From: Halostella limicola
Lineage (GTDB): Archaea > Halobacteriota > Halobacteria > Halobacteriales > Natronoarchaeaceae
DNA length: 64,000 bases
Reading direction: 5' to 3'
Assembly: GCF_003675875.1 (NCBI RefSeq)
Contig: NZ_RCDI01000001.1
Span: forward strand, 744,001 to 808,000
Positions 1 to 9,064 of this stretch are shown here, piece by piece (position 1 is the stretch's first letter; every line of letters starts with the position of its first letter). The position numbers and the translations under genes were made by a program. The notes under the pieces were generated by a model that searched no databases, was not told the origin of the DNA, and saw nothing but the letters and a program-made list of their open reading frames with translations.

Positions 1-533
1 AGGAACTCTACGCCCGCTACTACCTCTACTTCCCCAGCGACTTCGCAGCGATAGAAGGGGGCGGCAAACTCCCCGGTCCCGCGGGCGCGTACGGCGACGA
101 CGCCCAAGCAGGCAACCCCTCCGACGGGACTAACGGGTGGAGCGCTCGCGGCGCGTTCCGGCCCGCCAACACCTCCGATAGCTCGACCTCCGTTCCGATC
201 CTTCCCGAGTACTACGTCTACCACGCCGATATGAGCGGCAGCTACGGCGATCGGTGGGCCTGGGACACGACCTTCGAGCGCGGTCGATGGTACCAGATCG
301 ACCAGCACATAAAGATGAACACGCCCGGACAGAACGACGGCGTCCTCGAGGCCTGGGTCGACGGTCAGCAGGTGTTCGACAAGCGCGACCTCAGTTTCCG
401 GAACGAGGGTTACAACGACATCAAGATCGAGATGTACTGGTTCACCTACACGTACGGTGGGAGCTGGACCTCCCCGAAGGACAACGCCGCTTACTTCTCC
501 GACTTCACGCTGGCTCAGGATCCGCTTCTGTAG
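1..533 (+). CDS. Secreted polysaccharide lyase family 14-like protein, C-terminal part (5'-truncated by window edge)
   Basis: The open frame runs in from the left edge; the first full codon is at position 3. The visible 176 residues look like the concanavalin-type jelly-roll of polysaccharide lyase family 14 proteins: an early LYARYYLYFPSDF strand, then GGGKLPGPAG, GWSARGAFRP, a W-Y-Q-I-D-Q strand, NTPGQNDGVLEAWVDG and a closing AAYFSDFTL strand. Such proteins are exported and cleave or bind uronic-acid polysaccharides. Catalysis cannot be judged because the N-terminal part is missing. It is followed by membrane and flippase genes typical of surface polysaccharide loci, which fits a role in making, trimming or degrading exopolysaccharide. 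It could also be a non-catalytic carbohydrate-binding relative. Confidence 0.6.
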   Translation, partial: ELYARYYLYFPSDFAAIEGGGKLPGPAGAYGDDAQAGNPSDGTNGWSARGAFRPANTSDSSTSVPILPEYYVYHADMSGSYGDRWAWDTTFERGRWYQIDQHIKMNTPGQNDGVLEAWVDGQQVFDKRDLSFRNEGYNDIKIEMYWFTYTYGGSWTSPKDNAAYFSDFTLAQDPLL

Positions 534-535
534 AT

Positions 536-550
536 CCCTCCTTTTTTGCG
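536..550 (+). terminator. T-run terminator after the PL14-like gene
   Basis: A six-T run at 542-547 in a pyrimidine-rich context follows the stop codon at once, as at many haloarchaeal transcript ends. Confidence 0.45.
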
Positions 551-730
551 ACAGCGTCGGCAGGCCCGGGTATCGTCTCCGGTGGTAGTCGCGGACTAGG
601 AAACTCCTCCGCCTGAAACGCTGCAACGCCGAAAAAACGGTCCAGCCGATTTATACGCCAGTCTCTCGTGGTACGCTCCAGACCCGTCGCAGGCGAAGCC
701 GTACCGACCCGCTGCGACGCAGAGACGAAG

Positions 731-2788
731 ATGGAACTCATCCGCCTTCCAGACCTACGTGAACGGAATGCCGACTTCCGGACGGTAGCAAGGGCTCTCG
801 CCGTTCTGCTCCCGCTGATAGGACTTGCAGGCGTTGCCGGTCCGTACGCCCTCGGATTCACGAGCCTCGCGATCCTCGCAAGCTACGTCGCTTTTCCGAG
901 TATTCTCGCGCCCCTTCTCTACCTGTACGCTTCCGACGTCGAGACAGACACCTCGGCGGGGAACCAGTACACCAAGAGGCTACTGCTGACGGGATACTTC
1001 CTCCTCCAGACCGTCTCGATCGCGTTGTTGGTCTCCAACGACGTCCGTCCGTACAGTTACTACGCCGTCGTCGCTGGGATCGCGTTCGTTCTGCTCGCGC
1101 AGATCCTCCGTTTCTCGCCACAGCGGGACCGTTCGTGGCCTCTTCTGGTACAGATATCGCTCTTGCACCTCAACCTGGTCTGGGGCGTGACGCTGAAGTA
1201 CAACTATTTCATCGGCCGAACGGACATCTTCGGCCACGTCCAGTACGTTCGCCTGATCCTCGAGAATGGCACGTTCACGTCCGGCTTTTCGGGGTTCTAT
1301 CAGGCGTTCCCACTGTGGCACGTGTTGGGCGCGATGGAACATCTCCTGTTCGGCGGGCAATGGGCGCCGAGAACGACGCTGTTCGTGATAAGCGGCGTAC
1401 TGTACGTGTTCGTTCCTATCGGCGTGTTTCTGGTGGCGACGCGGCTCTTCGAATCCCACCGGGTCGCGCTGCTGGCGGGGCTCCTCACGTGTCTGGACGC
1501 GACGGTGATCCACAACGGCATGTACGCTATCCCGAGAAGCGTCGCTGCGTTTCTCTTCGTCCTCGTGCTCCTCAACTGGGTTCGGGACGACGGTCGGTCG
1601 GTCGCTCTCTTCGCCCTGTTCTCTCTCGCCATCGCGGCGTATCACACCGTCTCGTTGCCTTTCGTGTTCTTTATTCTCGCCGTCGAGTACTTCTTCAGGC
1701 GAGTCGTCGCTCCGTTTGCCGGCGACGGTGTCGCGACTCGGACGATCGGAACGTCGCACCTCCTCCTCGCGCTGATCGTGCTGGTGCAGGCAGCCTACTG
1801 GCTCTTCTTCGCCGACTACCTCCTCGAGCACGTGGTTTCGATCGCGTTCCAGGAGAGTTCGCCCGGTCAGATCAACTCGGGGGTCGTCGAGAACCCCTTC
1901 CGGGAGCTCGCCAACTACCTCCACTACAGCACGCTTCTGGTGTTCGTCTTCGTCGGAACCCTGACCGGGCTGTCGAGCGACCGCGTCTCCGGGCTCACGA
2001 AGGCGACCCTCTGTTCGACGCTGGTCCTGGTGGGCGTCTCGTTCCCGGGGCCGCACCTCCTCGTCGGAAAACTCGCCGAGTCGTTCAACGTGCTCCGGTT
2101 CGCGCAGTACTCTTTCCCGTTTATCGCGATGACGGCCGCGTACGGGATCGTCTCGTTGTTTCGCCGTGCGAACTCCCCCCGTATCACGGGCGAAACCGCG
2201 AAAGTCGTGGCGCTCGTCGTGTTCGTCCTGTTCTCGTTCACCACCGTTTCCAACGACTTCGTCGCGTCGGACAACCCCGTAGTCGAACGGCAGTTCTACA
2301 CGAACTACGTCTCGGAAGCCGAGGAGCAGAGCATGCGAACGGTAGCGGACGTCAGCGCCGGGAACGTGTCGTCAGACTACGTCGGGACGCGGTACTACAA
2401 CGCTTCGAGATACGCGGCCAAGGCTCAAATACTGGGCGTGAACGAAGACAGGGACAGACTGTACTTCGGTTCCGATCGCGATCTCGTTCTCGTCCGCGAT
2501 GCGGAGCTGCAGCGGCGGCCGCTGCAGGTGTGGATAACGGACAGTTACCGGTACGACGCCGGTTATCTCGCGGAACTGGGGTACGTCGAGGGTGATGCCC
2601 GCGTCTGGTCGGACCTCGCCTTGACGAACCGAGTGTACGACTCGGGCACCGCGTCGGCTTACCACAGTTCGACCGTGCGGTCAGCGAACCGGACGTCGGA
2701 AAGCGGTCCGGAGGGGGCGACTGATGGCGCCAGTCGGCTTCCGGTACGCTCCGATTCGTCGACCACAGGCACTACCGGAGTGACGTGA
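731..2788 (+). CDS. Multi-pass membrane protein of the surface polysaccharide locus, GT-C-like
   Basis: A 685-residue protein with about 12-14 hydrophobic segments in its first 500 residues and a soluble C-terminal part of about 170 residues. I chose the ATG at 731; the in-frame GTG at 668 would add 21 polar residues that look like non-coding sequence. The layout (many helices, a charged loop GRTDIFGHVQY between helices near residue 185, C-terminal soluble domain) is that of GT-C type integral-membrane glycosyltransferases or polysaccharide polymerases, but I cannot see a certain catalytic motif. It overlaps the convergent flippase gene by 17 bp. Context supports a role in assembling a surface glycan; the precise function is unknown. 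Confidence 0.6.
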   Translation: MELIRLPDLRERNADFRTVARALAVLLPLIGLAGVAGPYALGFTSLAILASYVAFPSILAPLLYLYASDVETDTSAGNQYTKRLLLTGYFLLQTVSIALLVSNDVRPYSYYAVVAGIAFVLLAQILRFSPQRDRSWPLLVQISLLHLNLVWGVTLKYNYFIGRTDIFGHVQYVRLILENGTFTSGFSGFYQAFPLWHVLGAMEHLLFGGQWAPRTTLFVISGVLYVFVPIGVFLVATRLFESHRVALLAGLLTCLDATVIHNGMYAIPRSVAAFLFVLVLLNWVRDDGRSVALFALFSLAIAAYHTVSLPFVFFILAVEYFFRRVVAPFAGDGVATRTIGTSHLLLALIVLVQAAYWLFFADYLLEHVVSIAFQESSPGQINSGVVENPFRELANYLHYSTLLVFVFVGTLTGLSSDRVSGLTKATLCSTLVLVGVSFPGPHLLVGKLAESFNVLRFAQYSFPFIAMTAAYGIVSLFRRANSPRITGETAKVVALVVFVLFSFTTVSNDFVASDNPVVERQFYTNYVSEAEEQSMRTVADVSAGNVSSDYVGTRYYNASRYAAKAQILGVNEDRDRLYFGSDRDLVLVRDAELQRRPLQVWITDSYRYDAGYLAELGYVEGDARVWSDLALTNRVYDSGTASAYHSSTVRSANRTSESGPEGATDGASRLPVRSDSSTTGTTGVT

Positions 2789-4235
2789 TCGTCTCCCCGT
2801 CCAGCAGTCCCAGGGACACGGACAGGGCGACCCAGACCGCCCCTCCGAGAGCGATGACGGCAGCTAGCGTCAACACGCCGGAAATGAATCTACTCGCGAA
2901 GCGAACGACGGCGCTCATCACCCCCGTCACGGCCAGGATCAGGCCGACTTTCCGCCCGACTTCGCGAACGCTGAAGTTCACCTCCTCGTACATGAGGTAC
3001 AACAGCGTGAGAACGTAGACGGCGTGCGTCGCGACCTTCGCGACCGCGGCGCCGACGACCCCGACGATCGGAACGAGAACGACGATGACTCCGAGATTGA
3101 CGAACGCCGTGGCGCCTTTCCCGATCGAACGCTCCCGCGCCCGACCGAGGTAGTCGAGAGCGTTTTCGGAAACCTCTTCGACGGCCTGTAAGATCGCCAA
3201 CGCGGAGAATATCTGGAGGAGCGCGGTCGCAGGGACGTAGGCTTCACCGAAGACGATCTGGAGTGCATGTCGAGCGAGGAGAGCCAGACCGGCCGTGATC
3301 GGGATGTACAGCAGCAACATATACGCGAGCGACGAAGTGTATATCTCGCCGATCCGGTCGACGTTGCCCGCCGCCTTCTGGTCGCCGAACCAGGGACCGG
3401 CCGAGAAGCCGAGCGCCGACGCCGGTGCCTGCAGGAGGTGCACAGCCTGCTTGCTCAGGGTGTAAAAGCCGACCGCCGTCGGGGTGAGGAAAAACCCCAC
3501 GAGCGCAGTGTCGACGCGATTGTCCGCCACCTTCGCACTGCGCGTACCTAACAACGGTATCGCGTACTTCAGGACGCGGGCGCGAATTTCGGGGTCTCCG
3601 CCCAGTCGTATCGTCACGTCCGGGTAGATGTGACGATAGAACGCGACCGCTCCGACGGCCGCGGCACTCACGTATCCCAGCGTGTATCCGCCGATCGCGC
3701 CGACGGCGCCGAACCCGAGGAGAACGAACGCCACGACGAACGCGAGCCGGGCGACACCTTCGATACCGTAAACAGAAGCGCTGGATCCGAGACGTTTGAA
3801 CCCCTGAAGGATTTTCCGGAAGTACTTGTACAGCGTCCTACAGAGGATCATCGCGCTTCCCGTGAGAAGGACGGCGCCGAGCGCCGGTTCGTCGAAGAGC
3901 CCCGCGATCTGCTCGTGAAACGCGACCAGGACGGCTCCGACCAGTATCGACGTACCGACGACGGCCGTAAACGAGAGGGCGACGATGTAGCCGACGCGCT
4001 CCCGGTCGAGTTGGTCGTATTCCGCGATGTACTTGGCCGCGGACGCCGGTATCGCCAGGTCTCCGAACAGTTGTCCGACCGATAACAAGGAGAACCCGAG
4101 GAAGACGACGCCGTACGTCCGAGGAGAGAGAAAGCGCGCGAGGAATATCAGAACCGCTCCAGTGGCGGCGAAATAGAGTATCCGCCCCCCGATCTCGGCT
4201 TTGAAGCCGCGAATGATGTCTCGTACGACGTCCAT
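2772..4235 (-). CDS. Polysaccharide flippase / oligosaccharide translocase (Wzx/RfbX, MOP superfamily)
   Basis: A 487-residue, almost wholly hydrophobic protein with about 12-14 membrane helices. The N-terminus, with GGRILYFAATGAVLIFLARFL then LFGDLAIPASAAKYIAEY, is the usual opening of Wzx/RfbX O-antigen and teichoic-acid flippases, which move lipid-linked glycan units across the membrane. Length matches the family (about 430-500). It converges on the upstream membrane gene with a 17-bp overlap, so the two messages share a 3' end. Its ATG at 4235 is followed directly by a polar residue stretch and then helix 1. The lipid carrier and glycan are not visible from sequence; in archaea it would act on dolichol-linked oligosaccharides. 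Confidence 0.85.
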   Translation of the reverse strand: MDVVRDIIRGFKAEIGGRILYFAATGAVLIFLARFLSPRTYGVVFLGFSLLSVGQLFGDLAIPASAAKYIAEYDQLDRERVGYIVALSFTAVVGTSILVGAVLVAFHEQIAGLFDEPALGAVLLTGSAMILCRTLYKYFRKILQGFKRLGSSASVYGIEGVARLAFVVAFVLLGFGAVGAIGGYTLGYVSAAAVGAVAFYRHIYPDVTIRLGGDPEIRARVLKYAIPLLGTRSAKVADNRVDTALVGFFLTPTAVGFYTLSKQAVHLLQAPASALGFSAGPWFGDQKAAGNVDRIGEIYTSSLAYMLLLYIPITAGLALLARHALQIVFGEAYVPATALLQIFSALAILQAVEEVSENALDYLGRARERSIGKGATAFVNLGVIVVLVPIVGVVGAAVAKVATHAVYVLTLLYLMYEEVNFSVREVGRKVGLILAVTGVMSAVVRFASRFISGVLTLAAVIALGGAVWVALSVSLGLLDGETITSLR

Positions 4236-4706
4236 TGTCTCCTCTGAGTGTCCCGGCGACAGCTCGAAAACGCCCTACCGCCGGATCGGTGTTCGGCGGT
4301 AACGGCATTTGTTATTGTTCTCTTAGAACGAATATTCCAGCGCCGCTGGACGGATTCCGATGCTACGCGGGGTATTTTTCCCGAACGGTGACTGGTTAAT
4401 CAGTTCGAATTCCGGTACAGCATTTGGTACGTCGACGTGGCTCCGACTCGAAAGCGGCCCGACGATCCGATCTCCCGCCACAGAAAGCGGACACGACCTA
4501 TAAGATAGGATATACTTATTTCTTCTTCATGGGGAACGCCGTCGAAATGCCCCTGAATCATGCTAGACGAGGTTCCTTCTTCCTCGTGAGACGAAAATAC
4601 ATATGCATATGGTAAGTATAGAATAGTATATAATACGTATGTAATTAGAACACTTAACACGTTAATAGCTTCTTACCAAAGAATAGTGACATCACCAGAA
4701 AAAGAC
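4236..4706. other. Long AT-rich non-coding stretch between divergent genes
   Basis: No convincing gene. From about 4490 the sequence becomes far richer in A/T than the rest of the window and holds several TATA-like words, a perfect 12-bp palindrome CATATGCATATG (4600-4611) and an inverted repeat ACGAGG/CCTCGT around 4568-4588. It probably holds the promoters of the flippase gene (leftward) and the Tat-exported protein (rightward). Short frames here (for example 4400-4660 minus) use codons unlike any neighbour. Confidence 0.6.
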
Positions 4707-5210
4707 ATGAATTGTAACGGAAACGAACAGCGATGCAAAGACTCCGCTCTCAACCGACGGACGTATCTGAAACTTGCGGGAGGCGCGGCGGTTCCCGCGG
4801 CGGTGGCTGGCGCGGCCAGTGGGACGGCCGCGGCCGCCGAGTCCGGATTCGGAACCGAGGGTTACGGCCTCGGCGGGTACGGTAGTAGCGGCGGGAACGA
4901 GACGACCAATGCGGCTCCCTCCGTCGACGGCGTCTCGGTCAGCGAGTCGAGTCCCCCGAATCCTCACGCGGAGGTGACGGCGTTCTGGTCCGTCTCGGAC
5001 GAGGACGGAAACCTCGACGCGGTCGTCGTCTCCGTCTACGACGGGTCCCGACGGGTGGACTCGGAGACCATCTCCGTCAGCGGGGCCAGTGCGAGCGGAT
5101 CGAACGACTTCAGTATCAAGAAAGGTGCCGGAGGGACCTACGACGTAGTCGTTTCCGTCGTCGACTCTCGCGGAGAGGAACGCTCGAAAACCGGCACTGT
5201 GTCGGCCTGA
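4707..5210 (+). CDS. Tat-exported small protein with Gly/Tyr linker and Ig-like domain
   Basis: A 167-residue protein. Residues 1-45 are a twin-arginine signal: polar N-region, NRRTYLKLAGG motif, then an Ala-rich hydrophobic stretch. Next comes a Gly/Tyr-rich linker (FGTEGYGLGGYG) and one domain of about 90 residues, rich in Val/Ser/Thr with alternating strands, that reads as an immunoglobulin/PKD-like beta sandwich ending in a KIKK..G..YDV.V.V.D pattern. From memory this linker plus domain is found at the C-terminus of larger haloarchaeal secreted lyases and hydrolases; here it stands alone. I chose the ATG at 4707; a GTG at 4686 would add seven residues. It acts outside the cell; function unknown, possibly glycan or surface binding. 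Confidence 0.7.
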   Translation: MNCNGNEQRCKDSALNRRTYLKLAGGAAVPAAVAGAASGTAAAAESGFGTEGYGLGGYGSSGGNETTNAAPSVDGVSVSESSPPNPHAEVTAFWSVSDEDGNLDAVVVSVYDGSRRVDSETISVSGASASGSNDFSIKKGAGGTYDVVVSVVDSRGEERSKTGTVSA

Positions 5211-5527
5211 CACCGGCTTCGAGACGGTCGAATCCGCGGCGACCGCCGCTCGGCTCGTAGGGCCCCGTTTTCCGCCTCCCTCGTTGCTATCTATCGCCGA
5301 TACTCGCCGCGGGCGGTATCCGATCCTCAGTTCGGCGAACGCGCATCACTTCTGGAGGGCTTTCAGAGAAAAGGAATGATGCAAGAGACAGTAATCAGCG
5401 GTATCTGACGAACGGAGACCGATACTCGGTATCTAACAAAGTGATTCGTGGCCTCTAGCTGAGACAGGCCTGCGCGGCACGAAATACCGCTGTTTCGGCC
5501 CAACGCGGAGAACGAACTTTACGTAGT
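5211..5527. other. Intergenic region with no recognised feature
   Basis: About 317 bp of mixed-composition sequence between the Tat protein and the FemAB-like gene. I see only weak short inverted repeats and no credible gene. The promoter of the following gene should lie near its 3' end, where CTTTACGTAG at about 5517-5526 is AT-richer. Confidence 0.5.
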
Positions 5528-6604
5528 ATGGTTGAGACAGCTCGCTCCGAACCCCGGTACGTCGTCGAGGAGTGCACGGACCGCGACGAGTGGGACTCCT
5601 TCCTCGAGCGAAACGACGGTCCCGCGTACGCTCTCTGGGGATGGAGCGACGCGGTAGCGTCGTACGGTCACGACCGCTGGAACCTCGTCGTTCGCGACCG
5701 GGACTCGGGCAGCATCGCTGGAGCGCTCCCGCTGTACCACGTGGACAGCAGGCTGTTCGGATCGCAGCTTCTGTCGCCCGCGTTCGCGGAGCGGGGGTCG
5801 ATCACGCTCGGCGACGGCGATCGAGAGGCGGCGAGACGCCTCTTGCTAGAGCGAACGAGAGACGTGGCGGATACTCTCGGCGTCGACCACGCGACCCTGC
5901 GTGGGTCGGACGTCGCGGGGACGGACGGCTTCTCGAAGGAGAACAGTTACGTCACCTTTCAGGTCTCGACGGACCGAGGGCCGGACGCGGTCTGGAAAGA
6001 CGTGAAAGACAGCCGGCTGCGCCAGATAGAGCAAGCCGACGGCGACTCGTCGCTGCAGTTTCGGACCGGCGACTCCATCGCGGACCTCGAGGAGTATTAT
6101 CGGCTCTATCTGGAATCGATGCGGGGGCACGGAAGTCCGCCTCACTCGTTCGACTTCTTCCGGATCCTGTGGGATCGGTTGTACGACGAGGGGAACCTCC
6201 GACTCAGCATGATAACGCGCGACGGGTCGCTGATCAACGGCATGATAGACCTCGCTCTCGGGTCGACGGTGTACCAGTGGGGCGTCATCACGGACTACGA
6301 ACACCGCGATCTGAACGGCGGAAGCTTGCTCCTGTGGAAGTCGCTGGAGTGGGCCGCCGAGAACGGCTACGACACGTACGAGTTCGGTCGCACTCGAGAG
6401 GGGTCGGGCGTCTACATGTTCAAGAAGAGCTTCGGCGGGTCGAAGGAGTGGTACGACGACCTCCACTACTTCCCGGGCGATGTAGCCGAGCTTCCTGACC
6501 CCGAAGACGACAAGTACGAGTTCGCCCAGGACGTCTGGCGACGGCTTCCGATCTCGGTCACGCGCCTCATCGGACCGCAAATTCGGAAGCGTATCGGATT
6601 GTGA
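5528..6604 (+). CDS. FemAB-like / GNAT-fold acyl- or aminoacyl-transferase
   Basis: A 358-residue soluble protein with the two-lobed GNAT layout of the FemAB family (COG2348-like). The N-terminal lobe has the pattern WDSFLERN...AYALWGWSDA..SYGHDRWNLVVRD; the C-terminal lobe has MRGHGSPPHSFDFFR, then YQWGVIT, a helix ending SLLLWKSLEWAAENGY and YEFGRTREGSG. In bacteria these proteins add amino acids to peptidoglycan or act in exopolysaccharide/exosortase clusters. Archaea lack peptidoglycan, so here it most likely modifies a sugar or surface-glycan precursor, in line with the flippase and PL14-like neighbours. It stands alone with about 300 bp on each side. Substrate unknown. Confidence 0.65.
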   Translation: MVETARSEPRYVVEECTDRDEWDSFLERNDGPAYALWGWSDAVASYGHDRWNLVVRDRDSGSIAGALPLYHVDSRLFGSQLLSPAFAERGSITLGDGDREAARRLLLERTRDVADTLGVDHATLRGSDVAGTDGFSKENSYVTFQVSTDRGPDAVWKDVKDSRLRQIEQADGDSSLQFRTGDSIADLEEYYRLYLESMRGHGSPPHSFDFFRILWDRLYDEGNLRLSMITRDGSLINGMIDLALGSTVYQWGVITDYEHRDLNGGSLLLWKSLEWAAENGYDTYEFGRTREGSGVYMFKKSFGGSKEWYDDLHYFPGDVAELPDPEDDKYEFAQDVWRRLPISVTRLIGPQIRKRIGL

Positions 6605-6908
6605 TCCGCGATAGGTGATCGCCGAAGGCTCGACCTCGAAGAATTGGCTGTCCTTTTCTCGGCGACGACTTTCTGTCGACGCTGGTCGAACTCCGGGAGG
6701 CTGGCAGCTGCGATACCTTGCGCTCGACCCCGCGATGACGTTCCAATCCGTACACGACGCGCCCGCGAGCCTCCGCTGCTGGGAGTGACGGTCGGCGTCG
6801 GACCGGCGGTTCGACAGTCCGGACAGCGCTCCCGAACGGGGTGCCGTCATAAAACCCCTGCCGTATGGCGCGCCACAACCTGTGGGAACGAGGCGCACAC
6901 GAAAGGAC
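6605..6908. other. Intergenic region at the edge of the polysaccharide locus
   Basis: About 300 bp without a credible gene. Upstream genes use more A/T-ending codons than downstream ones, so this looks like the compositional boundary of the surface-glycan island. A TATA-like CATAAAACCC lies near 6848-6857 and should drive the permease gene. Confidence 0.5.
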
Positions 6909-8372
6909 ATGTTCGACGAAGGCATCTGGGACCGCGAGGAACAGCGCACGTACCGGCCGTCGGCCCCCGAAGCGGCGCGGACGATAGACGAGGTCGACCT
7001 CGTCGACCTCCGACCGAAACCGATCGCGAAGTTCGTCGTCGCCTTCCTGATCGGCTTCGTGTTCTTCCTCGTTCCGGTGCCCTGGGACGGGTCGGTGACG
7101 GTCCCGTTCGACATCGTCGTCTCGGCGATCACGGAGACGTTCCCGACGGCCGCGGGCCTGTTCGCGCTCGCGCTCATCGTCACCGGCGGGCTACTGACGA
7201 CGATGAGCGAACTGGTCGACCGGGGCGTCCTCGACGCGAGTGACGCCGTCGCGGACCGCTTCGACCTCCCCTACTGGGAGACGACGACCGCCTTCTGGGC
7301 GCTGCGCGTCGCCGGCGCGGTGCTGGCGCCGGTCATGTTCTTCGAGGTCGGCCCCGCGTGGCTCCACGCGCCCGCGGTCGGCGGCCTGGTGTGGGGAACG
7401 CTCATCCTCAGCGTCGCTGTGATCGTCCCCGTCGGCGCGATATTCATCAACCTCTTCGTCGAACTCGGCGGCCTGGAGTTCGTCGGGACGATGGCCCGCC
7501 CGGTCATGCGTCCGCTGTTTCACGTGCCCGGCCGCGCCGCGCTCGACAGCGTCGCCTCGTGGGTCGGCTCCTACAGCGTCGGCCTCTACGTCACGCGGAA
7601 CGTCTTCGATCGCGGCGAGTACAGCATGCGGGACGTCTACGTCATCTGCACGTGCTTCGCGACGGTCAGCATCGGGTTCGTCGGCGTCGTCGCCGCGACA
7701 GTCGGCCTGCTCCGGCTGTTCCCGGTCATCTTCCTCGCGTACCTCGTCTGCATCGCGGTCTGTGCGGCGATCCTCGTCCGGGTACCGCCGCTCTCGCGGG
7801 TGCCCGAGGCGTACGTCGCCGAGCCCAATCCCGAGACACCGTTCACCGGCTCGCCCGGCGACTACGGTCGGTTCGCCCTGAGCGAGGCCGTGCGGAAGGC
7901 CGACGAGGCCGGGTCGATCGCGGACGCCTGCGTCCGGGGGTTCGTCGACGGGCTGAAGCTCGCGGTGCTCATCCTCGGCACCATCTTGACGGTCGGCCTC
8001 GCCGCGGTGCTCGTCGCCGAGTACACCCCGACGTTCGATTATCTCGCGCGACCACTAGTGCCGGTCGTCGCGGCGCTCGGCCTCCCGAACCCGGAGCTCG
8101 TCGCGCCCGCCATGATCATCGGCATCACCGAGATGTTCATCCCCGCGCTGCTGGTCGTCGAGGCGGAGCCCGCGGCGCGCTTTTTCGTCGCCGTCCTCTC
8201 CATCTCCCAGCTCATCTTCTTCTCCGCGGTGGGGCCGATGATGATGGACATGTTCAGCGACGTCCCGATCCGGTTTCGGGACCTCGTCCTGCTGTTCGCC
8301 ATGCGGACCGCGATCCTGGTGCCGCTGATCGCGGCGATGACGCACCTCGTCGCGGCGCTCGGACTGCTCTGA
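6909..8372 (+). CDS. YjiH-type nucleoside-recognition (Gate) domain membrane transporter next to hut genes
   Basis: A 487-residue membrane protein with about 10-11 helices. After a polar N-terminus (IDEVDLVDLRPKPIAKF) come helices of the YjiH/Gate type: FIGTVPFDIVVSAITET-like segment, GGLLTTMSELVDRG, DSVASWVGSYSVGLYVTRNVFDRGEYS and, near the C-terminus, PAMIIGITEMFIPALLV. Proteins of this group are poorly characterised secondary transporters. The gene lies just upstream of the hut regulator and operon, on the hutU strand, so uptake of histidine or urocanate is a reasonable guess. I chose the ATG at 6909; a GTG at 6882 in the same frame sits about 25-30 nt after a TATA-like CATAAAACC and could be a leaderless start. 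Confidence 0.7.
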   Translation: MFDEGIWDREEQRTYRPSAPEAARTIDEVDLVDLRPKPIAKFVVAFLIGFVFFLVPVPWDGSVTVPFDIVVSAITETFPTAAGLFALALIVTGGLLTTMSELVDRGVLDASDAVADRFDLPYWETTTAFWALRVAGAVLAPVMFFEVGPAWLHAPAVGGLVWGTLILSVAVIVPVGAIFINLFVELGGLEFVGTMARPVMRPLFHVPGRAALDSVASWVGSYSVGLYVTRNVFDRGEYSMRDVYVICTCFATVSIGFVGVVAATVGLLRLFPVIFLAYLVCIAVCAAILVRVPPLSRVPEAYVAEPNPETPFTGSPGDYGRFALSEAVRKADEAGSIADACVRGFVDGLKLAVLILGTILTVGLAAVLVAEYTPTFDYLARPLVPVVAALGLPNPELVAPAMIIGITEMFIPALLVVEAEPAARFFVAVLSISQLIFFSAVGPMMMDMFSDVPIRFRDLVLLFAMRTAILVPLIAAMTHLVAALGLL

Positions 8373-8396
8373 GGGCGTCGCGACCGCCCGCTCGGT

Positions 8397-9041
8397 TCAG
8401 AGGTACGACCGCAACGCCGTCACGAGCTTCTGCTCGGCCCGCCGGAGGTGGTTCTCGGCGGTCCGCCGGCCGATGCCGACCTCCTCGGCGATCGCCTCGG
8501 TCGAGACCTCCCGCGGGATCTCGTAGTAGCCGTTCTCGATCGCCGTCAGGACGACCTCGCGCTGCCGGCCGGTCAGGTCCGGGACGAGGCCGCCGGGGTC
8601 GAGCAGCGGCCGGTCCCCCGTCACGGTCGTCACGTCCCGCTTCGACACTACCGTCACGTCGTGGTCGTCCGCGATCAGGTCGCGGTACACGTCGCGCAGC
8701 GCGGTCGAATCGAGCGCCAGCACGCGACAGACGCGGTCGTCGTCGACGTACTGCAGCGGCGGCAGCAGCAGGCAGCCGTGCTCGGCGACGTAGCGCTCCA
8801 CGTTGTCCGTCCGCTCGGCCGCGAGGCAGTCCTCGGTGATCGCGACCCGCTCGTCCCCCTGGTCGATCCGGTCCGCGATCCCGACGCCGTCCGCGATCTC
8901 TTCGAGGACGACGTCGGCGTCGCTCCCGACCGCGCGGACCAGGTCGCAGTGGTCGTTGCACCACAGGTCGACCCGGACGTCGCGGCCGGCCGTCGGGACG
9001 GGCTGATCGGAGTCCCCGACGCGCATCGTCGCCTCGTACAT
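8397..9041 (-). CDS. Bat-type (HTH_10) transcriptional regulator, likely regulator of the hut operon
   Basis: A 214-residue protein. Residues 1-150 form a variable sensor domain of the type found in bacterio-opsin-activator-like haloarchaeal proteins. The last 55 residues are the HTH_10 domain: [25 protein letters not shown], then [25 protein letters not shown], a clear helix-turn-helix. It is transcribed divergently from hutU, with only 86 bp between start codons, an arrangement typical of a pathway regulator. Its ATG at 9041 lies about 24 nt from the TATA-like CTTATAAAT at 9065-9073, so the message is probably leaderless. No phosphoacceptor domain is present; the signal may be a hut intermediate. 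Confidence 0.8.
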   Translation of the reverse strand: MYEATMRVGDSDQPVPTAGRDVRVDLWCNDHCDLVRAVGSDADVVLEEIADGVGIADRIDQGDERVAITEDCLAAERTDNVERYVAEHGCLLLPPLQYVDDDRVCRVLALDSTALRDVYRDLIADDHDVTVVSKRDVTTVTGDRPLLDPGGLVPDLTGRQREVVLTAIENGYYEIPREVSTEAIAEEVGIGRRTAENHLRRAEQKLVTALRSYL

Positions 9042-9064
9042 GGTCGGCGACTACCCCGCGCACC

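Noticed and set aside
980-2056. Long minus-strand frame antisense to the GT-C-like gene
   Set aside because: Charged, repetitive composition typical of antisense readings of high-GC membrane-protein genes.
4400-4660. Short frames in the AT-rich stretch (minus 86 codons, plus 63 codons)
   Set aside because: Codon use unlike any haloarchaeal gene nearby; the region looks regulatory.
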